A stretch of 64,000 nt of DNA, from NCBI GenBank assembly GCA_018398815.1, contig CM031604.1:55217179-55281178 (forward strand), read 5' to 3'. Position numbers and translations under genes: made by a program. The stretch is from Conus ventricosus. Its lineage: Eukaryota; Mollusca; Gastropoda; Neogastropoda; Conidae. A model generated the notes under the pieces. That model had not been told where the DNA came from, ran no database searches, and worked only from the letters and a program-made list of their open reading frames with translations. Below, piece after piece: positions 23,150 through 32,062 of the stretch (positions are counted from its first letter, which is position 1; each line of letters begins with the position of its first letter).

Positions 23150-26100
23150 CTGATGCATGGGTAAACCATTGACTTCCGGGAATAGGCCGGAGGACGTCCG
23201 GGAAAGACGGAGGACACTGGGAAAGACCAGAACCAGGGCTATGTGGGCTGGTCCCCACTTTGCCTTAAACATGTGGCTACTAAGTACAAAAGGAAAGATG
23301 CTCCCAGGATTCACCGAAAGGGGGAGAGAATGATGAATCCATCGGTGCTCAACCAATCACGACTGCAAATCCCAAACGGACTATGAACATGGACCAAATG
23401 GAATATCCATGTGTCTGTGGAAAGCGTTTCGCTACCACCCGTGGCATGAAGATCCACAGAACAAAGATGGGATGTGTGAAGACTCATCTGAATGAGCAGC
23501 AGCGCACTGCATCAGCAGATAAGACGTCGGAAGACCAAGGCCAGGATTTAAACCACAGTGCCAAGGACATCCACGCTGTTGGTTCGGATGAGGAATTTGC
23601 AACAGGCCCTCGATGCCAGGCGCTGAAACTCAACCTGCACGAGCAACGAAACTGAAGATTGGGAGAAACTGGATGCAAAAATCGTCCAAAGACTCGATGC
23701 ACTGATAGGGAAAAGCACCCTGGAACACAAACTAGCCACATATGGGGACATTGTGTATGCCACATGTAGAGACGCCTATGGAGTAAAACTACCCAAAGAG
23801 AAAACACCTCCAAAGAAATCCAGACGCCAAAAAAGATGGACAAATCAGAGTCCAAAAGAACAACCTCAAGAAGCAAATGAAGACCGCACTGCCAGCTGAA
23901 AAACAAGCCTTGGAAAAACTGTGGGAAGACTTGAAAGAAAACACAGCGCCCTCAGCAAAGCGGAATCTGCGAGGAAGAGAAGAGCAAAAAGAAGAAGACA
24001 CAAGAGCGCTTCTTCAGAGACCCCTTCCAGTTTGCAGAACACTGTTGAGCAGCCAAAATCTGGGACCCTAAGTGTGGACAAGGAGTTCTTGAGCAGCATC
24101 TGAGGAAAACATACTCTGACTCACAGAGCAAAGCACCACTCGACATTCAAGGTCTGGTGTGGCCAACCAACCCTGAGGAACAGTTCAATGGCAAGCCTCC
24201 AACGTTGGCGGAAATCAAGAAGTGGTCGACAAAGCCAGAGCCAAATCATCACCAGGGCCAAACGGAATACCTTACCAGCTTTACAAGAAATGTCCAAGGT
24301 GCTGGAGTGGCTCACAGGCTGCTGCGATCGGCTTGGAGAAACCAGAAGATCAGCGGCCAGTGGATGACGGCAGATGGTGTGTACATCCCAAAGAGCAAAA
24401 CTCAAGTGACATCAGCCAGTTCAGGCCAATATCACACTGAACGTCGAAGGGAAAATCTTCTTCTCTGTCATGGCAGCAAGGCTGACCAAGTACTGATGGA
24501 AAACAAGTACTTGGATGTGTCAGTCCAGAAAGGTGGCATCCAGGCGTGGCTGGCTGTGTAGAACACGCCACAATGATCTGGGACGCAATCCAAAAAGCAA
24601 AAAGAAAAGAGGGACCTGGAGTAGTGTGGCTTGATCTGGCAAACGCATATGGATCTGTGCCCAATGAGATGATACAGTGGCTCTTGAGATGTACCATGTG
24701 CCAAAGAACATCCGCGACATGCTCAAGAAGTACTTCAATGGCTTCTCAATGCGGTTCTCTACAAGGAGTACACAACTGATTGGATCAACTTGGAAGTGGG
24801 CATTGCAATGGGCTGTGCAATTTCCCGATACTGTTCGTGCTGGCAATGGAAACTATCTGAAAGCAGCAACAAACAACGCGAGACAAACAGACCTGGCGAT
24901 GGATACAAGATGCCTCCTCTCAAGGCCTTCATGGATGACAACAGTGATTTCATCCAGAGAAGACGAGACACGTCATGTGCTGGAGAGGCTGGACGACATA
25001 GTTGCCTCATCCAGAATGAAGTTCAAGGCAAAGAAATCACGGAGTCTCTCACTGAGGAAAGGAAAGTGGCCGAATCTGTGGTCTTCAGTGTTGCCAACCA
25101 GGCCATTCCAACAGTCACAGAAGAACCAGTCAAGAGCCTTGGAAGATGGTATGATGATACGCTGAAAGACACACAAAGAGCAAAAGAAACCAAGCAGATG
25201 GCGGAAGAAGGCTTGGAGCCATTGACCAGTGTGGGCTCCCTGGCAAATACAAGGTCTGGTGTCTGCAGCTCATGCTGATACCAAAGATCTAATGGCCTCT
25301 TTATGATATACGACATCTGCACCAGCACAGTGGAGGCAATGGAAGCAAAATCAACAAGTTCACAAGGAAATGGCTTGGTGTCCACCTGTCTGACTGACAT
25401 CGCGCTGTACTGTCGCCAAGCAAAGCTCAAACTACCACTGAAATCCATCCTGGAGGAATACAAAGCAGGAAGATCAGACTTCAAAGCATGCTGGAGGACT
25501 CAGGAGACAAGGTGGTAGAAGCAATCAAGCCCAGCTAAAGACAGGCAGAAAATGGAAAGTTCAAGAGGCGATGGATTCTGCAAAAGAAAGTCTCAAGATC
25601 AGAGAAAATAACAGGACACACACAGACCAACAGACAAGGACTGGGGGTGACCAAAACTGAATGGTGTCAAAGGCCAAAGGAAAAGCCAAAGAGACATGAT
25701 GATTCAGGAGATGAGAAAAGAGAAGACCAAAAAAGACTCCAAAAAGCAGTCCAGCAGAGCCAGCAAGGGCAAGGACAACGGGGAGAATGCACTCCAAAGA
25801 AGTCTAACTTGGAATGACATTTGGCACATGGCCCCTCTCAGGATCAGCTTCATTCTCAGATCTGCATATGACCTTCTGCCTCAATGCAAAACCTGGTGAA
25901 GTGGGGAAAACAGACGATCCTGCATGCCCCTCTGCCATGAAAAACAAACAGTGGAGCATGTTCTAAGCTTATGTAAAGTAGCCCTGTCTCAAGGAAGGTA
26001 CACATGGAGGCACAACCAAGTGCTCAAAGAAATTGTACAAGTAGTCTGGGCTAGTACCAACACCACAAAAGGGAGAATCAGGACTCCAAAAGCACCCGCA

Positions 26101-26595
26101 ACATTCTTCACGGCAGGAGGCAGCAAAATCATGGCAAGAACAACAGTGCCACTCGAAACATGCAGGCAGAGTCTGCTGGATGGGGCAGAGATGGGAGTGC
26201 ACTGCAGACCTCCAGATGGAAGAATCACCCAGAGATCATCAGCAAGAGTGGCATGAGACCAGACATAGTAGTCCACTCTAAGTCAACCAAGCAGCTGATC
26301 ATGATCGAGCTCACAGTGCCATATGAGAACAGAATGGAGGCAGCTCAAATCTACAAGACTGAAAAGTATGCTGATCTGGCAAACAGCTGAGGAGAGAAGG
26401 CTATCAGGTCAAAGTCCTCACGCAGAAATTGGAGCTAGGGGATTTGTAGGAACGTCTGCATACAGCCTCATGAAACGCTCTCAGTTGCAGGAAAGGAAAA
26501 AAACCAGAGCCCTGAAAGCAATGGCAGAAGCGGCAGAGAGTGTTCAAGCTGGATTCTGGTCAAGGAGGAACAAAAGTGAACTTCATAAGGCTTAA
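23150..26595 (+). pseudogene. R2/NeSL-type non-LTR retrotransposon with restriction-like endonuclease
   Basis: The first open part (23383-23655) carries an N-terminal zinc finger, CVCGKRFATTRGMKIHRTKM. Frames at 24157-25278 give the reverse transcriptase: KARAKSSPGPNGIPYQLYKK, ISQFRPIS, VVWLDLANAYGSVPNEMIQW, GIAMGCAIS and the catalytic FMDD at about 24930. A CCHC knuckle (CPLCHEKQTVEHVLSLC) starts near 25924. Then comes a PD-(D/E)XK-type endonuclease: RPDIVVHSKS (about 26255) and IMIELTVPYENRMEA (about 26300), ending at a TAA near 26595. One zinc finger, RT, CCHC, then RLE is the layout of the R2/NeSL/Hero group. Several frameshifts. The 3' untranslated part is only about 20 bp before hairpin B. 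Confidence 0.85.
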
Positions 26596-26615
26596 TTTCC
26601 TACAAATATCAGTGT

Positions 26616-26705
26616 AGAGAACAGGAAAAGGGGCATTCTAACTCACCCTAGCCCTCACCTAGGTTCGGGCTAGGGCGACCTAGAATGCCCCTTTTCCTGT
26701 TCTCT
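26616..26705. repeat. Hairpin B, 39-bp arms and 12-bp loop
   Basis: Left arm 26616-26654, loop 26655-26666, right arm 26667-26705, with about three mismatches. It has the same geometry as hairpin A and shares the outer 14 bp (agagaacaggaaaa), but the inner stem sequence is different while still self-complementary. Confidence 0.9.
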
Positions 26706-26751
26706 AACAAGTAAGACTTCAATAACCAAAAAATAACGATTATCTACAAAC

Positions 26752-27500
26752 TTTTCAGAGAGTAACGTAGAGGAAATCAACAGTGGCTGAACACATCCCC
26801 ATAGAGCAACGTAGGGGAAAAGCAGCAGTCTCTGAACGCGCCTCATACACAAACGGTAGAGCAGTTAAACCTTTAATTGCTAATTGTCGACCTGCCCAGG
26901 AATCCGCACTATCAGAATACTGCCGAGGTCCGTCATTAGGTTGACACTTGATAACTTAATTTGCGATGTTGGGCCTTATGGCCAGCAAGGTGCTTACCAT
27001 GTGACCGGATATGACGATTTAGAAGCAGCGCCCCCCAACCAACGCCACTCAGTTTATTCACGGCTTTCAATACAGACGGTTGTGTTTGTTCACAGAGGAA
27101 TTCTTGCTATAGGTGATTGTGTTTTATTACAACTGTATGGCGGAGTATCTAAACAAAAGAAAATCAGGCGGACCTATTGCTTTAACTTCTAAACCAAAGA
27201 GAAGTATTGCTTTTCGGAAGGTGAGGAAAAGAAAAAACGAGAACCTACTAATGACGAACTACACAAGCGCCTTGAAAGCTTGTTAATTTAAGACAGAGAT
27301 TTAGCTGATATATTTGAAAGAGATGTTGTTAACTTTGAAAAGCTTTTAACTTTTGAAGAAATGATTTCATTCAAAAAGCTCCAAATGTTCAGTGACAGGT
27401 GTACTACCTAGTAGTTCAGAAAACTTCTCCACCTTGTGGTGTTTGTGAAACAACGGCAAGCAGACGACACGGAACACGACTTGGGCCGGAGATTTGGAAC
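26752..27500 (+). other. Uncertain region, possibly the right part of Polinton copy 1
   Basis: Starts with two diverged tandem copies of about 46 bp (gtaacgtagaggaaatcaac and caacgtaggggaaaagcagc, about 26764-26840). A 102-residue plus frame (26884-27192) contains CDVGPYGQQGAYHVTGYDD. At 27137 a second frame starts MAEYLNKRKSGGPIALTSKP, lysine-rich. One base out of frame it continues as EPTNDELHKRLESLL and DLADIFERDVVNFEKLL, to about 27410. A small basic protein broken by one base would fit a Polinton core protein, but I cannot confirm it. Confidence 0.3.
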
Positions 27501-28515
27501 TACTGGGCCGAGAAAATACTCATATTAATGGTTCCTGACTGTGCACAGCAATCATCGCAAGAGTAGAATTAGCGAAACCTGAAACTCCTGCCTGTGTATA
27601 GGAGTAGCTGAGCTAGAGCATTGCTTGTAACACTGAAGTAGGTCGCGCAACTGCCTGTAGCGCTCAAATAGGTCAACTAGTATTGGAATAGCGCTGTTCG
27701 CTAATTACTAAGTAGTCGAAACCCCGCACGCTACAGCGTGAACGGTGGCCTACTTGCTGGACTCCTGCCCTTGGCTGCTTTACCTGCTATTCACCTGCTA
27801 CCTATTTACCTGCCGAATCATAGCCTAAAATAGAACCGCTCACAGCGTGAATGGTTGGCCTACTTGCTGGCATTTTTACTCCTGCCCCATGCCTTTTGCT
27901 GTTGCGGTTGGCTGCTTTAACGTTTCAACTATTCATCGCTTCAATTCACCTCCTTTTCAGGCTGCCTTTGGTGGCAGTCTTGAATTTACGACGTTCAAGT
28001 GTGAACAACAAAAAGCCTCCTTCACTTTCCCACAAGCACTGTCCTGTCTATTGTGTGTTTGTTTGTTTGTGTTTGTTGTTTGTTTGTTTGTGTGTGTGTG
28101 TTTTGTCCTACCCCACGCACGCACGTCCCCCCCCTCCCCCCCAAGTAGCACTGTTTGTGACTTCTTCTGCATCAATCTCTATGTCCTCCTCGTCACTAAC
28201 AGTTATAAACTCCAGTTCTTGCGATAGTCCAGTACTTTGAGCCATTACAAGTAGGCTGCATATTTAATTTACACACACACAGCGCGCACACAACAGCAAT
28301 GTTTAAAGAGTTGTGTTAGTCAGCGAAGGCAAGCCAACTATTCGCCAAATGATATGTCTGTCCACACAGCGGGCGTGTACTAACGCGTTGAAGGCTAGCC
28401 AGGCAATGAATCACTACTCAGCGCATGGGACACAGCCTGTTCAGTCACAAAGCAAGTGGTCCTCCAGTTCCACTTTTCTTGGCAGCTCCTTCCACTTTGA
28501 GACACTTGACACCTT
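27500..28515. other. Intervening DNA before Polinton copy 2
   Basis: Contains a short diverged duplication: agcgtgaacggtggcctact near 27747 and agcgtgaatggttggcctac near 27845. There is also a GT/TTTG-rich tract (28050-28105) and one cacgcacgcacgtccccc unit (about 28118). A small minus-strand acidic frame from an ATG at 28243-28245 contains EFITVSDEEDIEIDAEEV. It resembles a SUMO-interacting acidic patch but may be chance. Confidence 0.35.
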
Positions 28516-28800
28516 CACCCCAAGCTACCCCAAGTCCTTAATTAAGTCACCCCAAGTCCTTAATTAAGTCACCCCAAGTCCTTAATTAAGTCACCCCAAG
28601 TCCTTAATTAAGTCACCCCAAGTCCTTAATTAAGTCACCCCAAGTCCTTAATCAAGTTCTTGATCAAGTTACCCCAAGTTATTAATTAAGTTTTTAATTA
28701 AGTTACCTCAAGTTCTTGATCAAGTCAACCTCAAGTCATCCCCAAGTTAACCTAAGATCATAACTAAGTCATCCTCTAAGTACAACCAAGTTCTTATTCA
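28516..28800. repeat. 22-bp terminal tandem repeat of Polinton copy 2
   Basis: Six or so regular units of agtcaccccaagtccttaat plus ta (22 bp), then diverged units with ttgatcaag and ttaattaag up to about 28800. They mark the left end of the element and correspond to the looser repeats at 9885-10035. Confidence 0.85.
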
Positions 28801-28831
28801 AGTTATCTTATAATTATCAAAAAAATACAAT

Positions 28832-29065
28832 CTATGTTTTTATCTTAAATAGTAGATGTCTAATATAGTACACACACGCCTCAAAAAACGCGTCATCACT
28901 GAGAATATCTTGCTCGGCGTTCTCTGCGCGAGATCGGTTAGCATAGATCTTAATGAAGTTCTTACATCCTAAGCAACCGCATTGATTACAATTCTGGTCT
29001 ATGGAAATGTCTTTTATAGACTCCATGTCTTTATTTATTGACACCATCATTTTATAATACGCCAT
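28832..29065 (-). CDS. Small Cys-containing Polinton protein, copy 2
   Basis: A 77-residue frame starting MAYYKMMVSINKDMESIKD with a CNQCGCLGCKNF cluster. Compared with copy 1 it has an additional NRSRAE insertion and several substitutions but no frameshift, so selection or recent activity has kept it open. It is the first gene from the left end, transcribed outward. Function unknown. A zinc-binding role is only suggested by the four cysteines. Confidence 0.65.
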   Translation of the reverse strand: MAYYKMMVSINKDMESIKDISIDQNCNQCGCLGCKNFIKIYANRSRAENAEQDILSDDAFFEACVYYIRHLLFKIKT

Positions 29066-29180
29066 GTTCTATTTTTATTAAAAAAATTTAAATTTAAGTT
29101 CTTAAAATATTATTCCATCTGAAATGGATCAAAATGATCTTTTGTTATTGGCGGTGCTGGCGGGCTGTTGTTTTTTGTAT

Positions 29181-29573
29181 TTAGCGGTTCAGATTTTTTT
29201 TATTGCTTTTGTTTGGCTGCCATTGTTTATATATTTTATAACAGTAATAACCGCCCCCAGCAGCAGCAAGGGCGCCAAAAATGGCAACAGTTTTAAGTTC
29301 AATATTCCATGAAGACTTTGGCGCTGTAGGTCTTGAATCGCATGGAGTTTTTATAGCTGGCATTGAATCAACTTGTTCTGGCGTTGGCGGCGTTATGTTT
29401 TCATTATGGGCTATATTTTGTAACATTAATTTTTTTTGTCTGTTCCACTCCGCTAATCTTTTTCCTGCTTTAACACGCCCAGGATGAGGTGTTTTACTGG
29501 TCACTTTCTCGACTTGATTCAATGTTTTCTGATTCAGGGTTTCCTGATTCTGCTGATTTTCCGGCTCGTTCAT
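29181..29573 (-). CDS. Polinton membrane protein with GRVKAGKRLAEW motif, copy 2
   Basis: 130 residues. A Gln/Asn-rich start (MNEPENQQNQETLNQ), then a basic motif PGRVKAGKRLAEWNRQKKLM near residues 31-50. A single membrane helix follows near residues 93-110 (VAIFGALAAAGGGYYCYKI), and then a basic tail. The PGRV.AGK.LAEWNR motif recurs in Polinton/adintovirus small proteins from memory. The start overlaps the end of the upstream minus-strand ORF by 80 bp. A plus-strand 62-residue hydrophobic frame over its 3' end is taken as a shadow. Confidence 0.65.
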   Translation of the reverse strand: MNEPENQQNQETLNQKTLNQVEKVTSKTPHPGRVKAGKRLAEWNRQKKLMLQNIAHNENITPPTPEQVDSMPAIKTPCDSRPTAPKSSWNIELKTVAIFGALAAAGGGYYCYKIYKQWQPNKSNKKNLNR

Positions 29574-30042
29574 TTTGAAGGGAAATAAAGTCTATATGAT
29601 TAAAAGTAATTAATCCCATGATTAATGGCGATAACAATGTTCCAAATCTGTAATACAGATCACACCCTAGAGACTCTAATGACTTTGTTAAAACTGGATC
29701 CTGCGTTAAATCATACGTAAGATCTTGTTCAGAATCAATGGGAGCAAATCTACTGACTAGTTTAGTGTACAAACTAAGAACCGTTTGCCCCACACTTTTC
29801 ACCATTCTAGACCCCAGCTGCGCTTCATACCTGTTATGATACTTTAAAATGTCTTGCGGCGACATCTGTTGAATCTGTTCTATGCTGAATTCAGTTCCGA
29901 GGAACTGTTTTGTTTTTCCACATGCTGCCAAAGAATACAGCCTTTCCTTTTTGGGCATAATAGCTTGGTCATCAACTTGGTCATTCATAAGTTCAGGAAG
30001 GTTTAGGCTGCCTTGTAGCTGTAGTAGATCATCACTGTTCAT
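29494..30042 (-). CDS. Conserved Polinton protein of unknown function, copy 2
   Basis: 182 residues beginning MNSDDLLQLQGSLNLPEL. The centre has EFSIEQIQQMSPQDILKYHN, RMVKSVGQTVLSLYTKLVSRF and DLTYDLTQDPVLTKSLESLG, followed by a hydrophobic FGTLLSPLIMGLITF. The last 30 residues overlap the next gene. Copy 1 has one base fewer just before the overlap, so the true C-terminus may be shorter. The family is widespread in animal Polintons. No function is known to me. Confidence 0.7.
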   Translation of the reverse strand: MNSDDLLQLQGSLNLPELMNDQVDDQAIMPKKERLYSLAACGKTKQFLGTEFSIEQIQQMSPQDILKYHNRYEAQLGSRMVKSVGQTVLSLYTKLVSRFAPIDSEQDLTYDLTQDPVLTKSLESLGCDLYYRFGTLLSPLIMGLITFNHIDFISLQNERAGKSAESGNPESENIESSRESDQ

Positions 30043-30078
30043 GTTTTTTATTAATTATAATTATTTTATTTTATAAAA

Positions 30079-30309
30079 ATGAGCACCGAAAAAACTGTTG
30101 CTAACCTTGTATACCATTCTGCTGTTATTGGAGGTCTAAGTGTAGGATACTCAATGCTTGGTAAAAGCTTGTTAAGAATTAAACCAGCAGATCTTGGCAA
30201 ACTAGACTTTGAGGATTCAGCAAAGCTGATTGCTATTATTGCAGCTTCGTTTGCCACGAAAGATTTTCTAGTTAAGCAAGGAATAATTCCGGACAATATA
30301 AATATGTAA
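30079..30309 (+). CDS. Small hydrophobic Polinton protein, copy 2
   Basis: 76 residues from an ATG 36 bp away from the divergent minus-strand start. The sequence has a glycine-rich helix (AVIGGLSVGYSMLGKSLL) and a second hydrophobic stretch (AKLIAIIAASFATKDFLV), so it is probably membrane associated. It starts the plus-strand run that continues 21 bp later. No function known. Confidence 0.65.
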   Translation: MSTEKTVANLVYHSAVIGGLSVGYSMLGKSLLRIKPADLGKLDFEDSAKLIAIIAASFATKDFLVKQGIIPDNINM

Positions 30310-30330
30310 GAAAAAAATACATTTATAAAA

Positions 30331-30738
30331 ATGGCTTCACTCGTAATGATGATAGGCGGCGCTGTGGTGAATGCGCTTGCTTTTAGTGGAAGTAATTACG
30401 CATTTAGTAAACTGCGGGATGAAGGCGAGAGAAAAAGACATAACAAAGCTGTGGAGCAACTAGCCGCAGCACAAGATCGCTATGAAAAGCAGAGAATTGA
30501 GCAGTTAGATTTTATTAATAACACACTGAAAAAACAGGGGCATGCAGCTTACACATTTAAAGATGTTGACCAGGCAATAAAACAATATTATCTTGTAACA
30601 GGCAAACCAATCGAGACATTGCCCCCACCAAAATTCAGTGACTTTTATCAACCATCAGAAAAACAAAAGATGCAAGAAATCGGGTTTATTGTCTTTGGTA
30701 TGACCGTTGTGTATTTTGTTGCACATAATATTGGCTGA
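30331..30738 (+). CDS. Polinton coil/membrane protein, copy 2
   Basis: 135 residues: a hydrophobic N-terminus (MASLVMMIGGAVVNALAFSG), a basic coiled-coil middle (ERKRHNKAVEQLAAAQDRYE), then a FKDVDQAIKQYYLVTGKP segment and a C-terminal hydrophobic helix (IGFIVFGMTVVYFVAHNIG). The stop is 8 bp before the integrase ATG. Its counterpart in copy 1 is frameshifted. It recurs next to integrase in animal Polintons. Role unknown. Confidence 0.7.
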   Translation: MASLVMMIGGAVVNALAFSGSNYAFSKLRDEGERKRHNKAVEQLAAAQDRYEKQRIEQLDFINNTLKKQGHAAYTFKDVDQAIKQYYLVTGKPIETLPPPKFSDFYQPSEKQKMQEIGFIVFGMTVVYFVAHNIG

Positions 30739-30745
30739 GTAAAAA

Positions 30746-31696
30746 ATGAACAAAATCTATTATTCGCCAAAAGGATATTGGAAGGGAATAACAGCAATTA
30801 AAAAGCTAAGCCAAGCAGCTGGAGTCAGTGAACAAACAGCAAAAGAATGGTTATCTAAACAAGCGATTTGGCAAATTTATTTACCTGCGCCTAGGCGAAT
30901 ACAGAGACCACACTTTGTGAATACAATACCGAACGACATCCATCAAATGGATCTTCTATATTTACCCTCTGATACGATTAGACGAAAAAGATTTAAGTAC
31001 GCACTTACAGTCATTGACATAGCTTCAAGATATAAAGATGCGGAACCATTAACACAAAAGAGTGCTTCTGCTGTTGCTGTTGCCATACAACTGATATACC
31101 AACGAGGCCCGCTAACTTATCCTCGCATGATTCAAGTCGATGATGGAAAAGAATTTAAAGGCCAAGTGAATCAATTATTGTTAAAACATAGAGTTACCAT
31201 TAAAAGAGGCATTCCGGGAGTTCACAGATCACAGGCTTTAGTTGAAAACTTTAACAAACAGTTAGCTGAAAGACTTTTCTCCTACCAGTATCATAGAGAG
31301 CTGATTGACAATTCTCGCAACACAGAATGGGTTAGAAGACTGCCCTCAGTTTTGCGCGCAATGAATAATGAAGAATTTAAAGGGCTAAAACCAGTACAAG
31401 CAATCAAAAGAAAAACAATAAATGTTGTTGAAGGAGAGTCTTCATCCGGCAAACTATTACCATTTGGTTTGAAAGTAAGGTACCTTTATTTACCGGGGGA
31501 AGCAGAAGGGGACACTCGCATCAGGGCAACCGATCCAGTTTGGAGTGTTGACCCGTATGAAATAAAAAGAATTGTAAAAATGAATCCGCCCGTGTATTAT
31601 TTACGAGAAACTGACACAACAAAACAACCAGCTCCTCAAAGATCTTTTGTGAAAGAAGAACTGCAGATAATCCCGCCAGACACAGTTCCGCTTTAA
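30746..31696 (+). CDS. Polinton integrase, copy 2 (intact)
   Basis: 316 residues. An N-terminal helix-turn-helix-like region (AAGVSEQTAKEWLSKQA) and the retroviral-type catalytic core. The acidic residues are D69 (HQMDLLYLP), D132/D133 (IQVDDGKEFKG) and E167 (RSQALVENFN), a D,D,~34,E arrangement. A C-terminal SH3/chromo-like segment (KVRYLYLPGEAEGDTR, VDPYEIKRI) follows. It would insert linear element DNA into the host. All catalytic residues and the full length are present with no frameshift, so the copy is recent or the enzyme is still functional. Confidence 0.92.
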   Translation: MNKIYYSPKGYWKGITAIKKLSQAAGVSEQTAKEWLSKQAIWQIYLPAPRRIQRPHFVNTIPNDIHQMDLLYLPSDTIRRKRFKYALTVIDIASRYKDAEPLTQKSASAVAVAIQLIYQRGPLTYPRMIQVDDGKEFKGQVNQLLLKHRVTIKRGIPGVHRSQALVENFNKQLAERLFSYQYHRELIDNSRNTEWVRRLPSVLRAMNNEEFKGLKPVQAIKRKTINVVEGESSSGKLLPFGLKVRYLYLPGEAEGDTRIRATDPVWSVDPYEIKRIVKMNPPVYYLRETDTTKQPAPQRSFVKEELQIIPPDTVPL

Positions 31697-31726
31697 TTAA
31701 TTTACGTAAATATATTTGAGTTTAAA

Positions 31727-32062
31727 ATGGAAGCTCAGAAGGAAGCGCAGAATGAAACAAGAATGGTAAAGGAAGAGACCTTGAAAATGATCCGGGAATC
31801 ATTTCATGCGTGTAATGCTATTAAGGAAACATTTTCGGGGATTAATCAATGCATGCTAAATCATCCAGATCACCTACAACTCAAACCCCCAAATTGGGAA
31901 AAAGAATATCTTGAAATAATAAAAAAAATTCGAACGCGTCAAGCAAACATGAGAAAAGATTTAAATGAATTGGATGAAGCTATGATTGATCTTATAATAA
32001 AAGTTGATGAAAAATATAAACCCCCCTGTTTATGCAGTCCTCCAGTGCCCGATTGCATATGA
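31727..32062 (+). CDS. Extra coiled-coil ORF present only in Polinton copy 2
   Basis: 111 residues starting MEAQKEAQNETRMVKEETLK. Mostly charged helix with SFHACNAIKETFSGINQCML and IIKKIRTRQANMRKDLNELD, ending in a Cys/Pro tail whose codons overlap the end of polymerase B. It lies between integrase and polymerase B. In copy 1 the stretch equivalent to about 31706-32036 is absent and the two stops almost touch. I recognise no family. Confidence 0.6.
   Translation: MEAQKEAQNETRMVKEETLKMIRESFHACNAIKETFSGINQCMLNHPDHLQLKPPNWEKEYLEIIKKIRTRQANMRKDLNELDEAMIDLIIKVDEKYKPPCLCSPPVPDCI

Larger units (their letters stand above)
22960..26751. mobile_element. LINE insertion bracketed by outer inverted repeat and hairpins
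   Basis: The sequence at 22960-23019 recurs in reverse complement at 26692-26751. The match of about 60 bp starts gtttgta and ends agagaacaggaaaa, with about two mismatches. Just inside each arm is a 90-bp hairpin, and between the hairpins is a single RLE-type LINE in plus orientation. The outer arm on the left overlaps the ATPase stop codon, so either Polinton sequence was copied into the right arm or a palindromic target was split. Confidence 0.7.

Noticed and set aside
28501..28680. A CRISPR-like array in the 22-bp repeats
   Set aside because: Units are contiguous with no unique spacers, and the context is a eukaryotic Polinton end.
29124..29312. 62-residue plus-strand hydrophobic ORF
   Set aside because: It lies opposite the better supported minus-strand membrane protein and does not survive in the same form in copy 1.
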